The notes: generated by a model not told the origin, from the letters alone. 64,000 bases of DNA from Agapetus fuscipes (GCA_951799405.1 OX637332.1:11723001-11787000), one strand, 5' to 3'; shown: positions 32,806 through 45,240, counted from the stretch's first letter. Numbers and translations are program-made.

Positions 32806-32915
32806 TTTTTTGAAAAAAACGCAACTCAGCAACACATATAGTGCAACGTCTTACCGCGTTGTCTTCATTGGGGTCGCATGTGCCGAGTGGATGCTATTTA
32901 TTTTTACAGAGCTAG
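32806..32915 (-). mobile_element. SINE-1 3' fragment, minus strand
   Basis: AAACGCAACTCAGCAACACA, GGGGTCGCATGTGCCGAGTG and TTTATTTTTACAG match the last ~110 bp of SINE-1. Confidence 0.72.
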
Positions 32916-32980
32916 CATGACTCCGCCGACGTGACATGCAGAATGTGTAAGCGTAAACTTACATGTACCTGATTGTGGGT

Positions 32981-33180
32981 ATCTAATCTAATCTAAGTTC
33001 ACAATTCAGACACGTATAAAATCGCGCTTAAACATGTCTCATGTTGTCCTACAATATAAAAACCCGAATCTCAAATGAACACCCTGCAACTCCTGCCAAC
33101 TTTCCCTGAAACAGGGGTGATATTAGCATTTTCTACAGCAAGGGTGGTTAGCCGCATACCAACCTATAAGTCAAGGAACA
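32981..33180 (-). mobile_element. T270 copy with internal deletions, minus strand
   Basis: TATCTAATCTAATCTAAGTT at the left, CATACCAACCTATAAGTCAA then GGAA at the right. The segment between the tail and CACAATTCAGACACG is shortened. Confidence 0.8.
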
Positions 33181-33642
33181 TACACAAAAAATTACATCTT
33201 TAATATCAACAAATTATAACATGGATGGACATCAAAAACTAACAGAAAACAAATTCACCCAGGGCAAACTAGGGCACCCATTACATATGAACTTTCAATG
33301 TCAATATATGTATGCAACTTACATTATAGATTATGGAAAAAGATATAGATACAATGTATTGTGTAGTACATGTGGAATCCTATCACGTTAGTACAATGTG
33401 TCCATTTATCGTGTTAATTAAGTGGCAGCTTCTGTGTGAACCAGAATTATGGTTGCCTACATATTATGGGGAAGAGTGGCCGCTGACCACTGAAATGTAG
33501 CATATCTGCTATGTGCAGTGGTACCTACTCGTAAAGCGTTTGATTAGGTAATACGTTCCTACTTACAGCACACTACATGCTTTAATTTCGGCATAATTAT
33601 CTTATCTATTTATTACATCTTGATTGCAAAGTTATATTTACA
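33181..33642. other. Unassigned sequence
   Basis: ATGTATGCAACTTACATTAT near 33310 is another T270 tail scrap. Otherwise nothing. Confidence 0.35.
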
Positions 33643-33720
33643 CTAGCAGACTGACCGTGCTGCGCACGGTTGTCTGCTAGGCCCTTCGGGCAGTGAAGTC
33701 TGGCTTCGCAATAATTTTTC
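33643..33720 (-). mobile_element. Helitron-like 3' terminus (hairpin plus CTAG/T)
   Basis: On the minus strand a strong stem-loop, CTAGCAGAC.ACCGTGCG and its inverse, ends exactly at CTAG followed by T. A second small hairpin GCCCGAAGGGC lies just upstream. The 5' end of the element was not found. Confidence 0.45.
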
Positions 33721-33819
33721 CTCACACCTCCTTCATAGTAATTAAATGCTATAAGAAGTAATTTGAAAAAAAAATTGCGGTAAAAGGGTTATTTAGTTCT
33801 TTCATGTTCTGAGTATCTT

Positions 33820-36110
33820 GTATGAAGCATGAGGTATGAGGCTGACCTCCCATACCTAAAAAAATGTTCACTGAACGAATGTTTCTCTGTTCCTGAAAAA
33901 GTCGGCAAAATTGCAGGGCTTATGGTCAAGAGAGGCTGAAATTTTTATTTGTAATTACACATGCAGCGTTTGTAAGCGCAAACTCACTCATGTCTGCTTG
34001 GGGGCATGCATTCAATATGAATTATAAAATGTATGTATGCAACTTAGATTTATATTCTTAATTTAAAAACATCAAGTGCCACAATTATATGTTAGCGTGA
34101 AAGAACATTTGCCAGCTTGTGGGTGTGCATTGTATTTGAATCATCAAAACTCTTTTTGCAACTTAAGATTATAAATTAAGATAACCGTTGTTTAAGGATT
34201 TTTCAAACCCAAACTCCTTGACCTAAGGGTTAGTATGAGGCTTACCACCCATATCGCATAAATGGGTTCACTTAACTAATGTTCCCCCTGTTTCTGAATA
34301 GGTCGGCAAAAGTTGCATGGCTTATGGTTATGAGAGGCTGAAATTTTTATTTGTAATTACACATGCATTATTTGTAAGCGCAAAGTCACTCATGTCTGCT
34401 TGGGGGCATGCATTGAATATGAATTATAAAATGTATGCATGCAACTTAGATTTATATTCTAAAATTAAAAACATCAAGTGCCACAATTAAATGTTAGCGT
34501 GAAATGACATTTGCCAGTTTGTGGGCGTGCATTCAATTTGAATCATCAAATAACTTTTTTTGCAACTTTAGATTATAAATTAAATTTAACATTGTTGAAG
34601 GATTTTTTAAACTCAAATCCTTGACGGATAGGTAAGTATGAGCTTGAATACCCATATCGCAAAAAATGGTTCACTTGACAAATGTTTCCCCTGTTTTTGA
34701 AAAGGTTGGCAAAAGTTGCAGGGCTTATGTTCATTAGAGGCCTTAATATTAATTTGTAAGTTAACATGCAGCATTTATAAGCGCGAACCCACTCATGTCT
34801 CCAGGGGGGCATGCATTGAATATGAATTATAAAAGTTATTGTATCAGTGCAACTTAGATTATATATTCTAATATTTAAAAAAAATCAAGCGCCACAACTA
34901 TATGTTAGCGTGAAATGACATTTGCCAGTTTGTGGGCGTGCATTCAATTTGAATCATCAAATAAATTTTTTTGCAACTTTAGATTAAAAATTAAATTTAA
35001 CATTGTTTAAGGATTTTTCAAACCCAAACTCCTTGACCTAAGGGTTAGTATGAGGCTTACCACCCATATCGCATAAATGGGTTCACTTAACTAATGTTCC
35101 CCCTGTTTCTGAATAGGTCGGCAAAAGTTGCATGGCTTATGGTTATGAGAGGCTGAAATTTTTATTTGTAATTACACATGCAGCATTTGTAAGCGCAAAG
35201 TCACTCATGTCTGCTTGGGGGCATGCATTGAATATGAATTATAAAATGTATGCATGCAACTTAGATTTATATTCTAAAATTAAAAAAATCAAGCGCCACA
35301 ACTATATGTTAGCGTGAAATGACATTTACCAGTTTGTGGGCGTGCATTCAATTTGAATCATCAAATAACTTTTTTTGCAACTTTAGATTATAAATTAAAT
35401 TTAACGTTGTTGAAGGATTTTTCAAACTCAAATCCTTGACGGATAGGTAAGTATGAGCTTGAATACCCATATCGAAAAAAATGGTTCACTTGACAAATGT
35501 TCCCCCTGTTTTTGAAAAGGTTGGCCAAAGTTGCAGGGCTTATGTTCATTAGAGGCCTTAATTTTAATTTGTAAGTTCACATGCAGCATTAATAAGCGCG
35601 TACCCACTCGTGTCTCCAGGGGGGCATGCATTGAATATGAATTATAAAAGTTATTGTATCTGTGCAACTTAGATTATATATTCTAATATTTAAAAAAAAT
35701 CAAGCGCCACAACTATATGTTAGCGTGAAATGACATTTGCCAGTTTGTGGGCGTGCATTCAATTTGAATCATCAAATAACTTTTTTTGCAACTTTAGATT
35801 ATAAATTAAGATTACCGTTGTTTAAGGATTTTTCAAACTCAAATTCCTTGACTTAAGGGTTAGTATGAGGCTTACCACCCATATCGCATAAATGGGTTCA
35901 CTTAACAAATGTGTTCCCTGTTTCTGAAAAGGTCAGCAAAAGTTGCAGGGCTTATGGTCATGAGAGGCTGAAATTTTTATTTGTAAATACACATGCAGCA
36001 TTTGTAAGCGCAAACTCACTCGTGTCTCCGAAGAGGAGTGCATTGAATATGAATTATAAATGTTAATGCGTCTATGCAACTTAGATTGTATATTGTAATA
36101 ATACTTTAAA
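33820..36110 (+). repeat. Tandem array 1 of T270-derived units (815 bp higher-order repeat)
   Basis: Unit starts (TCCTTGAC) are at 34215, 34618, 35030, 35433 and 35845, so spacing alternates 403 and 412 bp. Each unit holds a T270 body plus a second, truncated T270 tail (TGCCAGTTTGTGGGCGTGCA...TGCAACTTTAGATTA). Two types alternate: CCTAAGGGTTAGTATG and CGGATAGGTAAGTATG. Like types lie exactly 815 bp apart, so a dimer was duplicated. A partial unit precedes (33820-34214), and the last unit ends near 36110. Confidence 0.85.
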
Positions 36111-36594
36111 AAAATTAAATGCCGCAATAAGTACGGTTTCATATAAAAAGTTGACCGAATCGATCGTCATTATTTCTAAAAAATACATGTTATAACTGGT
36201 TGAAGTATAATTTTGAAATAAATAAAGAATATAGGTAGGTACTCAACGGAATTCAACCGAAAAAGAATCGACTTGGCAATGGCAACGATGGCAACTTTGA
36301 AGCCTATGTTGAAGTGCTGGCAATTTATTTGAAATTCGAATGTCAAAATGAGTTTTGTTTCTCGCATAGGTTTTACATAAAAAGGTGTTGTGATTGATCA
36401 TGTTTATTTATTTAAAAAACAACAATTTAAAATCTACTAATGATGAGGAAGCACATCCCAAGTCCTGAACAATATTTGTTGTGAATATGACGTGCATCTG
36501 TTTAGGAGTTCTTCAGTTTGAATGCCATTAACGCACAACTATTTTGTATGGGGAGGCCGTTGAATTTTATAAAGATAAGGGATTTAAGGTTCAT
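36111..36594. other. Unassigned sequence
   Basis: 36240-36370 is slightly GC-richer (GGCAATGGCAACGATGGCAA), with no ORF or family support. Confidence 0.35.
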
Positions 36595-36735
36595 TATTAA
36601 ATGCATTCCCGTGAGCAGACACTTACGCATGCTGAGTGTGTACTAATAAAAGTAAAATCCAAATCTCAATTGATGAAAGTTTGCCCGGCCGCCAGTAATC
36701 AAATTAACTTAAGTTCTGCAAAGTTTGGTGGTTCA
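36595..36735 (-). mobile_element. Diverged T270 fragment, minus strand
   Basis: ATTAAATGCATTCCCGTGAG, CAGACACTTACGCATGC and AAAATCCAAATCTCAATTGA retain T270 order. Confidence 0.55.
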
Positions 36736-37039
36736 CACAGAGCAAGTCTATTGTATATTTTAGAAATTAATCATTTATTCAAAAAAAAAATTAACTCGTT
36801 GAAAATCACAATTTATCTGTAAAACATAATATATTGTACTTATGACTTCATTGCCATTTTTGATTTTATCAATGTGATCAGTAGTCTGAGATGTTGAAGA
36901 CTAGAATATCGACCATAACATGGATGTTTACATATCACGTGACTAAAGAATTTTCTTCTTTTTTTCTAGCCAGACAAACTAGTTAGCTCCATTGCGTTCC
37001 ATCCATATTTTGTCGTTAAATTTAAACAAACAAATAGTA
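36736..37039. other. AT-rich sequence, nothing recognised
   Basis: Nothing identified. Confidence 0.35.
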
Positions 37040-37165
37040 CTAGGGGCGTTGCCCCTGGCTGCTACGCAGCCCAACCCCTTAACATTTGGTGAATGTGTAT
37101 ATTGCGCATAGTTTCCTCGCGTTAAAATTCGGAAAACATGTAAAATAAAAACATGCAGCCTTTGT
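37040..37165 (-). mobile_element. Helitron-like 3' terminus (two GC hairpins plus CTAG/T)
   Basis: On the minus strand GGCTGCGTAGCAGCC and GGGGCAACGCCCC are two perfect small hairpins, the second overlapping the terminal CTAG followed by T. Same layout as at 33643. The 5' end is not recognised, perhaps cut off by the T270 array. Confidence 0.45.
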
Positions 37166-39590
37166 AAAAGAAAATCGACCACCCATAGTTTAAAAAATGG
37201 TTCACTTTGAAGATTTCAGCTGTGTTTCAGGGAAGATTGGCAAGAGTTGCAGGGCTTATATTAATTTGAGATTGGGTTTTTATGTTGTAAGTCAACATGC
37301 ATTATGTGTAAGCGCGAACTTATAAATGTCTGCTTGTGGGAATGCATTTAATATGAATCTCGATTGGTATGTATCTTTGCAACTTAGATTATAGAACTTA
37401 ACAAAATAATTCCCTTGACTTATAGGTAAGTATGTGGCTGACCACCCATACTGTAAGAATGGTTTACCATGAAAATTTTATCTCTGTTTGAGGAAAAGTC
37501 GGCAAGAGTTGCAGGGCTTATGTTCATTTGAGATTAGTTTTTTATTTTATAAGTCCACATGGGGCATTTGTAAGCGCGAACTTTTACCTGTCTGCTTGTG
37601 GGAATGCATTTAATATGAATCTCAAATGGTATGTATCTTTGCAACTTAGATTATAGAACTTAATAAAATAATTTCCTTGACTTATAGGTTAGTATGTGGC
37701 TGACCACTCATACTGTAAGAATGGTTTACAATGAAAATTTTATCTCTGTTTGAGGAAAAGTCGGCAAGAGTTGCAGGGCTTATGTTCATTTGAGATAAGT
37801 TTTTTATTTTATAAGTCCACATGGGGCATTTGTAAGCGCGAACTTATACCTGTCTGCTTGTGGGAATGCATTAAATATGAATCTCAAATGGTATGTATCT
37901 TTGCAACTTAGATTAAAGAACGAAACAAAATAATTTCCTTGACTAAAAGGTTAGTATGTGGCTGACCACCCATACTGTAAGCAATGGTTCACAATGCAAA
38001 TTTTATCTCTGTTTGAGGAAAAGTCGGCAAGAGTTGCAGGGCTTATGTTCATTTGAGATTAGTTTTTTTTATTTTGCAAGTCCACATTGGGCATTTGTAA
38101 GCGTGAACTTGTATCTGTCTGCTTGTGGGAATGCATTTAATATGAATCTCAAATGGTATGTATCTTTGCAACTTAGATTATAGAACTAAACAAAATAATT
38201 TCCTTGACTAAAAGGTTAGTATGTGGCTGACCACCCATACTGTAAGCAATGGTTTACCATGCAAATTTTATCTCTGTTTGAGGAAAAGTCGGCAAAAGTT
38301 GCAGGGCTTATGTTCATTTGAGATTAGTTTTTTTTATTTTGCAAGTCCACATTGGGCATTTGTAAGCGTGAACTTGTACCTGTCTGCGTGTGGGAATGCA
38401 TTTAATATGAATCTCAAATGGTATGTATCTTTGCAACTTAGATTATAGAACTTAATAAAATAATTTCCTTGACTTATAGGTTAGTATGTGGCTGACCACC
38501 CATACTGTAAGAATGGTTTACAATGAAAATTTTATCTCTGTTTGAGGAAAAGTCGGCAAGAGTTGCAGGGCTTATGTTCATTTGAGATAAGTTTTTTATT
38601 TTATAAGTCCACATGGGGCATTTGTAAGCGCGAACTTATACCTGTCTGCTTGTGGGAATGCATTTAATATGAATCTCAAATGGTATGTATCTTTGCAACT
38701 TAGATTATAGAACTTAATAAAATAATTTCCTTGACTTATAGGTTAGTATGTGGCTGACCACCCATACTGTAAGAATGGTTTACAATGAAAATTTTATCTC
38801 TGTTTGAGGAAAAGTCGGCAAGAGTTGCAGGGCGTATGTTCATTTGAGATAAGTTTTTTATTTTATAAGTCCACATGGGGCATTTGTAAGCGCGAACTTA
38901 TACCTGTCTGCTTGTGGGAATGCATTTAATATGAATCTCAAATGGTATGTATCTTTGCAACTTAGATTATAGAACTTAATAAAATAATTTCCTTGACTTA
39001 TAGGTTAGTATGTGGCTGACCACCCATACTGTAAGCAATGGTTTACCATGCAAATTTTATCTCTGTTTGAGGAAAAGTCGGCAAAAGTTGCAGGGCTTAT
39101 GTTCATTTGAGATTAGTTTTTTTATTTTGCAAGTCCACATTGGGCATTTGTAAGCGTGAACTTGTACCTGTCTGCGTGTGGGAATGCATTTAATATGAAT
39201 CTTAAATGGTATGTATCTTTGCAACTTAGATTATGTAAAGAAATACACAAAATAATTTTCTTGACTTAAAGGTTGGTATGAGGCTGACCACCCATACTTT
39301 AAAAAATGGTTTACTTTGCAAATTCACCTTTGTTTCAGGCAAGGTTGGCAAGAGTTGCAGGGCTTATGTTCATTTGGAATGGGCTGTTATGTTGTAAGTA
39401 CACATGCAGCATATGTAAGCGGGAACTTATACATATCTGCTTGTGGAAATGCATTTAATATAAATCTTAAATGATATATATCTTTGCAGCTTAGATTAGA
39501 TTAGATTAGAACTTATACATGTCTGCTCGTAAGAATGCATGTAATATGAATCTCAAATGTTATATATCTTTGCAACTTAGATTACAGATT
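37166..39590 (+). repeat. Tandem array 2 of T270 units (1054 bp higher-order repeat)
   Basis: Unit starts (CCTTGAC) lie at 37413, 37675, 37937, 38202, 38467, 38729 and 38991, with a last diverged unit at 39260 and a partial first one from 37166. Spacing is 262, 262, 265, 265, 262, 262, then 269. Two unit types follow the order a, a, b, b, a, a, b: type a has ATGAAAATTTTATCTC and CCACATGGGGC, type b has ATGCAAATTTTATCTC and CCACATTGGGC. Starts one period apart differ by exactly 1054 bp three times. The same 17-bp spacer (GAACTTAATAAAATAAT) joins the units. The array ends in (TTAGA)n and a short extra tail copy (39500-39590). Confidence 0.9.
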
Positions 39591-40079
39591 GAAATCCATT
39601 TTTATTTGGCTTTTTTTTTATTTTTAATTTGCATGAAATAAAAGAAAATGTAAAAAAAACTTTTACGTTTTGCCGCTAGATGTCAATATTGTTCCATACA
39701 TTTTTAGTATGAACAAACAGATTAATTCCTAAAATTTTTCATACATTTGTAAACACACACGCGTAAGCTCGCCGCATTGCAGCATATATACAAAAATTAA
39801 TTTGCTATAGAGCATGAATGTGTTTCATCTGCTGTGATGGCATTGATTTTGAAAATCGAAACTCGACGACGAATGACGACGACGAAGGGCAATATAATAA
39901 AGGAGAAGGGCAATATAATAAAGGATCATAATAAAATGGGAATTTTTAGTCACAAACAATAACACAAATCAATCACATCTCTTCCAGTCCATGTGCATAC
40001 TTATTCCATTCCGTTGCATGTTAGACTATAAATCATCAATATCCGTCGATAGTTGAAAATTACAAAAGCTGAGAGTATT
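39591..40079. other. Unassigned; small 21 bp tandem duplication at 39884
   Basis: GAAGGGCAATATAATAAAGG occurs twice 21 bp apart (39884 and 39905). Otherwise unique AT-rich DNA. Confidence 0.5.
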
Positions 40080-40340
40080 ATTTACAGCTCCTCTTATTAA
40101 TTATTCGTGAGCTTCTGCAGGTGAGAGCGTCTCTCCTAATTGATACAAACTACGGCGCTCGGTAACAATGGCGCTAACTTCGGATCAGAAGACAAAACTA
40201 ATTAATCGCATCTTCCCGCTCCACTGGAAAATTTGCATACGAGTAAACAACATTGCGTGGACCCAGTCAGTCGTGCTTCTTTACAAGGGCACCCGCCACC
40301 TCAAGGGCTGCAATTCGTTTGTGCTAAAACTAGGCTGAAC
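40080..40340. other. Unique block, candidate host non-coding element
   Basis: GC-richer than the flanks (ACTACGGCGCTCGGTAACAA, CAAGGGCACCCGCCACCTC), with AATTAATCGCATC. No family match and no convincing ORF. Confidence 0.3.
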
Positions 40341-40934
40341 ACATGTATGCATTTTGTAAGCTGCACAAAAGCAGTGATGTTTTAACAAAAACCTGCTGCA
40401 TTGTCCTGAAAATATGAGTTTTTTTTTTTTTTTTTAAATACATTTTTATTTTATTTATTAAGCAAACAAACAGTTATACATTTAAATAAAAACATAATTA
40501 TAACAGTTAAAAAACCAGCAAAGAAAAACCAGAAAAACAAGTTGAAAAAAATTACATCCAATTTAAACAAAACGGAAACATAAATAATTTATTTTATTTC
40601 AAAAGGAATAATTGATTGAAGTGAAACGGAAGAATCACTTGAGAGATAAATGATCATTAAAATAATAAAAACAACATCAATTTATTTTTTACTTCAATTT
40701 ATTAAAGCTTTGTGTTTCAAGAACTCTTCATTCCATACAACTTGATTATATATAAAGAAATAAACAGTTTATACGTTGATGAAAACAATGTGTTAAAGAT
40801 TCATTTAAAAAACGAATTTATGAAATATACAAAATTTTTAGGTAATTTATACTCATATTTTTACAATCCCTGTATTATCTATGTTGCGAATCCAGTATAC
40901 ATAGTTAATTTATGTCTACAAGCTTTATATAAGC
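40341..40934. other. AT-rich and poly(T)-containing, nothing recognised
   Basis: A 76-codon ORF at 40712-40942 has no recognisable domain and an AT-driven composition. Confidence 0.35.
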
Positions 40935-41110
40935 ATGTATAAGTTCACAATTACACGTGCAGCATGAGAACTTACCAAATAAAAACCCAAATCTCAAATA
41001 AACACAAGCCCTGAAACTCTAACCGAACTTCCCAGGAATAGGGGTGACATTTGTAAAAACAAAACATTTATTGCAGTTAAAGTAGTCAGCCTCAGACGTA
41101 CTTAAAAGCT
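40935..41110 (-). mobile_element. Diverged T270, minus strand
   Basis: CACAATTACACGTGCAGCAT, AATCTCAAATAAACACAAGC and ATAGGGGTGACATTTG keep T270 order. It continues into AATACAAATAATAAAAACAA, similar to the UTR upstream of T270 at 10815. Confidence 0.68.
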
Positions 41111-42037
41111 CAAGAATACAAATAATAAAAACAACTTAACTACACTTAAATTAAAACAAAAATAATTAAAATATATTGTTATTTGCTAAACCTCATTATA
41201 GAGAGTGAAACCCTGACTGATTCAGCCTCTTATCAAATATTTCCTGATTGTCTTACATAATTGTAAACTAATACCGAAACTAGTCTATCATGAAATTGAG
41301 TCTTGCAGTCGTCTTACGTAGTCTATTGTTTCACAGGATAAAGTTTCACTAAACTAACAACCACAAATGCGAGCAGCTTTTTGATGGGTTATTCGACGAT
41401 GCGTTATTATAAACTTTATCCGCTGGGGTAATAAATTAGATACTTACAGGCTTATTAAGTAATTTGTAGACTTCCAGTTCGTTCAAGTATTTTACACTTG
41501 CAGTAAACTTCTCTGAGAAAATTTCAATAAATGCCTTACAGCATTCTTATTAATTTTAATGGATAAAATGTCAATCCAACATAAATAGTATACATCAAAC
41601 CCTAAAACCAATACTTAGTAGAACTCTGCGGAACAGGGTCATCCTCGTCACAAAATTGACACCAAGTTTCTGTGAAATAGATTATTGACCTATAGAACGA
41701 AGATGCTCAAACCCTCATTATACCCGTCCTGTATGTATGAGTCAGAAGGACCCACAGCACATGGACGCTACTATATATGCTCTCAAGTAGCGGAAGGTCT
41801 TCCCGTGGAGAAGATTCTTCTAAAGAAAGTATTTGATTTCACTGAAATTTTATGACAGAATATTCTGTTCTGGTGTTTTTTTATTCAGACCAATTCTTAT
41901 ATCCGGCAAAGTATCCCAAACATGATAATCTAATTTAAAAAAAAAAAAATAGTGACCCTCAATTGATGGCCACTTACTTGTAAAAATAATTAGGTAATAG
42001 CAGGTGACAGCATTGCGAGAAATTGCGAGCTATACAC
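41111..42037. other. AT-rich sequence, nothing recognised
   Basis: Nothing identified. Confidence 0.35.
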
Positions 42038-42297
42038 TAATCTAATCTAATCTAATCTAAGCTGCAAAGATATATATCATTTAAGATTTATATTAAATGC
42101 ATTCCCACAAGCAGACATGTATAATTTCGCGCTAACACATGCCGCATGTGGACCTACAATATAAAAACCCAATCTCAAATGAACATAAGCCCTGCAACTC
42201 TTGCCGTCCTTCCCTGAAACAGGGGTGACATTGGCAAAGTGAACCAATTTTTTATATTATGGGTGGTCAGCCGCAAAACAACCTATAAGTCAAGGAA
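42038..42297 (-). mobile_element. T270 copy, complete, minus strand
   Basis: TAATCTAATCTAATCTAATC tail at the left; CTATAAGTCAAGGAA edge at the right. Very similar to 2383-2636 and 43093-43346. Confidence 0.88.
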
Positions 42298-42644
42298 CAT
42301 ACATGACAAATTACATTTTTTTAAATCACAATTAACAATTATCTATATTTCACAAGTACTTATTCCTATTTGTTTTTTTGTTATTTATTTAAAATAACTA
42401 AATGTTTCGCAATTTGTTTGCCTGTGTCTTAACAAGGATTTTTTTCTGTGAATGAAAATTTGACGCTGAGGGAGAAAATATTTTTGTTCGAGGGTTTTGG
42501 ACATTGGCTCTTTCCTGATTTTTTTTCTGTTTGTTACTATATTATAACATTGTAGATATTACTTCTTAAAAACAAACGGTTTATTTTGTAATACCAATAT
42601 ATTTGGCTACTATTTAATACTTGGATGATTCTGCTATTGCTATT

Positions 42645-43015
42645 TTTTAATGTGCTTGCATTCCATACTGAGAGCTCGGGTTCAAATCCCAGCGACGGTG
42701 TCAGAAAGGATTTCGTTTATATCAAACTCAAAATAAAGTTTTAAAGAATGAAAAAAACGGATTTTACTGACCGTGCAAAAGAGAAGAACGATTTTCTCTA
42801 CGTTTCGTCGGAGTCCTATCCGACGTCCTCGGGAGACGTGTCTCTTCTACAAAGAAGAACCACGATCTTTAATCAAAATAACCAAATCTTTAATCAAAAT
42901 AAAGTACCAACTACTCAGCTTTCACAAGAAAAGAGAACCAGCCCTCACGGGAGTTGGGAACCCCCACTTCAAATGAAGTGGTTGGTGTAAGGCCGGCTCC
43001 CTTACCTGTAAAAGT
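42645..43015 (+). mobile_element. SINE-1 copy with ~85 bp extra sequence
   Basis: B-box region GAGCTCGGGTTCAAATCCCA, then GTGTCAGAAAGGATTTCG. From about 42748 to 42890 foreign sequence with a repeated CTTTAATCAAAATAA interrupts it; then ACTCAGCTTTCACAAGAAAA and the normal 3' body continue. The 80-codon ORF here is not a gene. Confidence 0.75.
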
Positions 43016-43092
43016 GAGAACTTAGTCACGTCACGCCATTTCTTACGCGACCAAATTTTATGTCACGTTGAAAAGAATTTTCTCAAACAAAG

Positions 43093-43346
43093 TTCCTTGA
43101 CTTATAGGTTGGTATGCGGCTGACCACCCATACTGTAAAAAATGGTTCACTTTGCCAATGTCACCCCTGTTTCAGGGAAGGATGGCAAGAGTTGCAGAGC
43201 TTATGTTCATTTGAGATTGGATTTTTATATTGTAGGTCCACATGCGGTATGTGTTAGCGCGAAATTATACATGTCTGCTTGTGGGAATGCATTTAATATA
43301 AATCTTAAATGATATATATCTTTGCAGCTTAGATTAGATTAGATTA
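43093..43346 (+). mobile_element. T270 copy, complete
   Basis: Begins at TTCCTTGACTTATAGG and ends TTGCAGCTTAGATTAGATTAGATTA. It faces the minus-strand copy at 42038 across a SINE-1. Confidence 0.88.
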
Positions 43347-43795
43347 AGTAACAAGAAATAATGAAAAAAATCACATTCGTTTTCGCATCTGAATGTTAAT
43401 AAAACCTAAAGAAGAATAAAGAAAATGATGGGTAATGGAACCATTGTTCTATTAATTTAGATTTTTGGCCAAAGTTTTAGTTCAATAATTAAATATTCAA
43501 GTAGTTTGTCAATATTAGTCTCCCGCAGATGAAACGATGGAAGATTTTATCATTTCGAAGCTCCAGCGAATTGAATTTGAAAATTACAAGAGAGGATTAT
43601 TAGCATTTCGTGGATGGCTCCGAGATGAAATTTGAATTTCTTATCGTTTTGCCTCTAGAGCGTACATACTATTGACGTATTAGTTATATTTATTTTCTCA
43701 GGTAAGTGGATAGTCTTACGTCAACCACTTTATTAGAATATTAAATTATGATATTTTGTATTGTTTGTGTATTAACACTGTGAAAATTCATATTG

Positions 43796-43927
43796 TTTAA
43801 TTTATAATTTTTTGAATGAATTCAAACAAAACACTGTTTATTTTCACAATAAAATATATTTAAATAATTTTTTTTGTGAAAATAAACAGTGTTTTGTTTG
43901 AATTCATTCAAAAAATTATAAATTAAA
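43796..43927. repeat. Perfect 54 bp inverted repeat
   Basis: Arms 43796-43849 and 43874-43927 are exact reverse complements by eye (TTTAATTTATAATTTTTTGA at one end), with a 24 bp AT loop. It also carries a flanking direct repeat TTAAATTATGAT on both sides, which may be a target duplication. Confidence 0.8.
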
Positions 43928-44229
43928 TTATGATGTTTGTAAATTCTTATTCAATGCTTGCTCTGTTTCAGGAAAAGGTGCAAGAGTCGCAAACTTTATA
44001 TTTTAGGTTTGAGTATTATTTTGTATAGGTACCTGCATTCATATTATTACTTGTGGGCGTGCATTAAGTGAGAATGTTAAACGTTAGTACATACATATAA
44101 GTCAAATAGACATTGGTAAACTCTTCAACACAAGTTATAATACACAGAAAACAAATTCTCTCTCTAAAATAAGGAAATTTACAAAAGGTAGTGAATCTGA
44201 GCATAAGATCAGTTTTAACTTAGGTACAC

Positions 44230-44535
44230 CTATAATAATAATGATATTAGGATGATTTATTTGGTGAGAGCGGTTTTGTGTGAATCCCACCTCAAGAGAC
44301 CTCTGCGAGCTTGGTCGTTGCTATAGAAAGCATCAATTCTCAAGCAAGACCCAGTTGCTGTCAGGTTGGATGGACCTTTGTGATAGGTTTTTTGTAAAGG
44401 AATATCAATTTTTCAACCCAACAAAGAGCATATTTGAAAATATAAATTGTATGTGTTTTGTGCTCTGCTGGAATTTGGGCACACAACCTTTCATTTACGA
44501 GTCCGATGCGTAAACACTAGACTACGGACCGGACA
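44230..44535 (-). mobile_element. SINE-3 copy, full length, minus strand
   Basis: Tail ATAATAATAATGATATTAGG, LINE-like end GCGGTTTTGTGTGAATCCC, body AAGCAAGACCCAGTTGCTGT, head AACACTAGACTACGGACCGG. The B box is decayed (TGGAATTTGGGCAC). One of two nearly complete copies used for the LINE-1 comparison. Confidence 0.85.
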
Positions 44536-45079
44536 AATGCTTATGTAAATTAGATTACTTTTGTAATTTATAAAAACGCAAATTATATTAAGGTCTATTT
44601 GTACATCAATAAAAATATGTACTCAAAACTAAATAAAAATTATATAAGATAAGCTATAATCGGTCACAACAAAAAAACATTCAACTTCACAGTCCGATAA
44701 CTCAAACAGCCGAATCTCCATCTTGGTTCCGCTTTATTTACAAATGGACCAACTTGTTACAAATTCAACATAAACTATCAAGTATCTACTCGGAGAGATG
44801 AATCGAACTGATAATTTACCAAAAGTTAGTTAGAGAGCAACTCGATTGCCCTTCTGACCATTCACATAGCTAGAAACTTGAAATCTATTAACCTCCTTAT
44901 TAGTTTATACAGAAACTATACCAGTAATTACAAAGCATTTTAAGCCAAATAACACAAATTTTATAACACAATTTTAATAACACAATTTTTAATTATATTT
45001 TTTACAATTTTACTTCATTCTCCAACATATTTCCATACAGGTTGTCAAAGACGTATTTGTACTTCCAAATTATTGTAAT
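44536..45079. other. AT-rich sequence, nothing recognised
   Basis: Nothing identified. Confidence 0.35.
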
Positions 45080-45240
45080 TTTATCAGGGTAGGTCGGCAA
45101 GGGTTGCGGGGCTTATGTTCATTAGAGATTGGGTTTTTATGTTGTAACTCCACATGCGGCATGTGTAAGCGCGAACTTATACGAACCCGCTTATAGGAAT
45201 GCTTGTAATATAAATCATAAATGTAATATATATTTGCAAT
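45080..45240 (+). mobile_element. T270 3' part
   Basis: TAGGTCGGCAAGGGTTGCGG to ATGTAATATATATTTGCAAT. The first third is lost. Confidence 0.72.

Noticed and set aside
37956..38448. Two nearly identical 75-codon ORFs
   Set aside because: They are the same frame in adjacent T270 array units (265 bp apart), not genes.
33820..39590. CRISPR array
   Set aside because: Repeats are 260-410 bp, differ between units and belong to a eukaryotic LINE tail; there are no short constant repeats with unique spacers.
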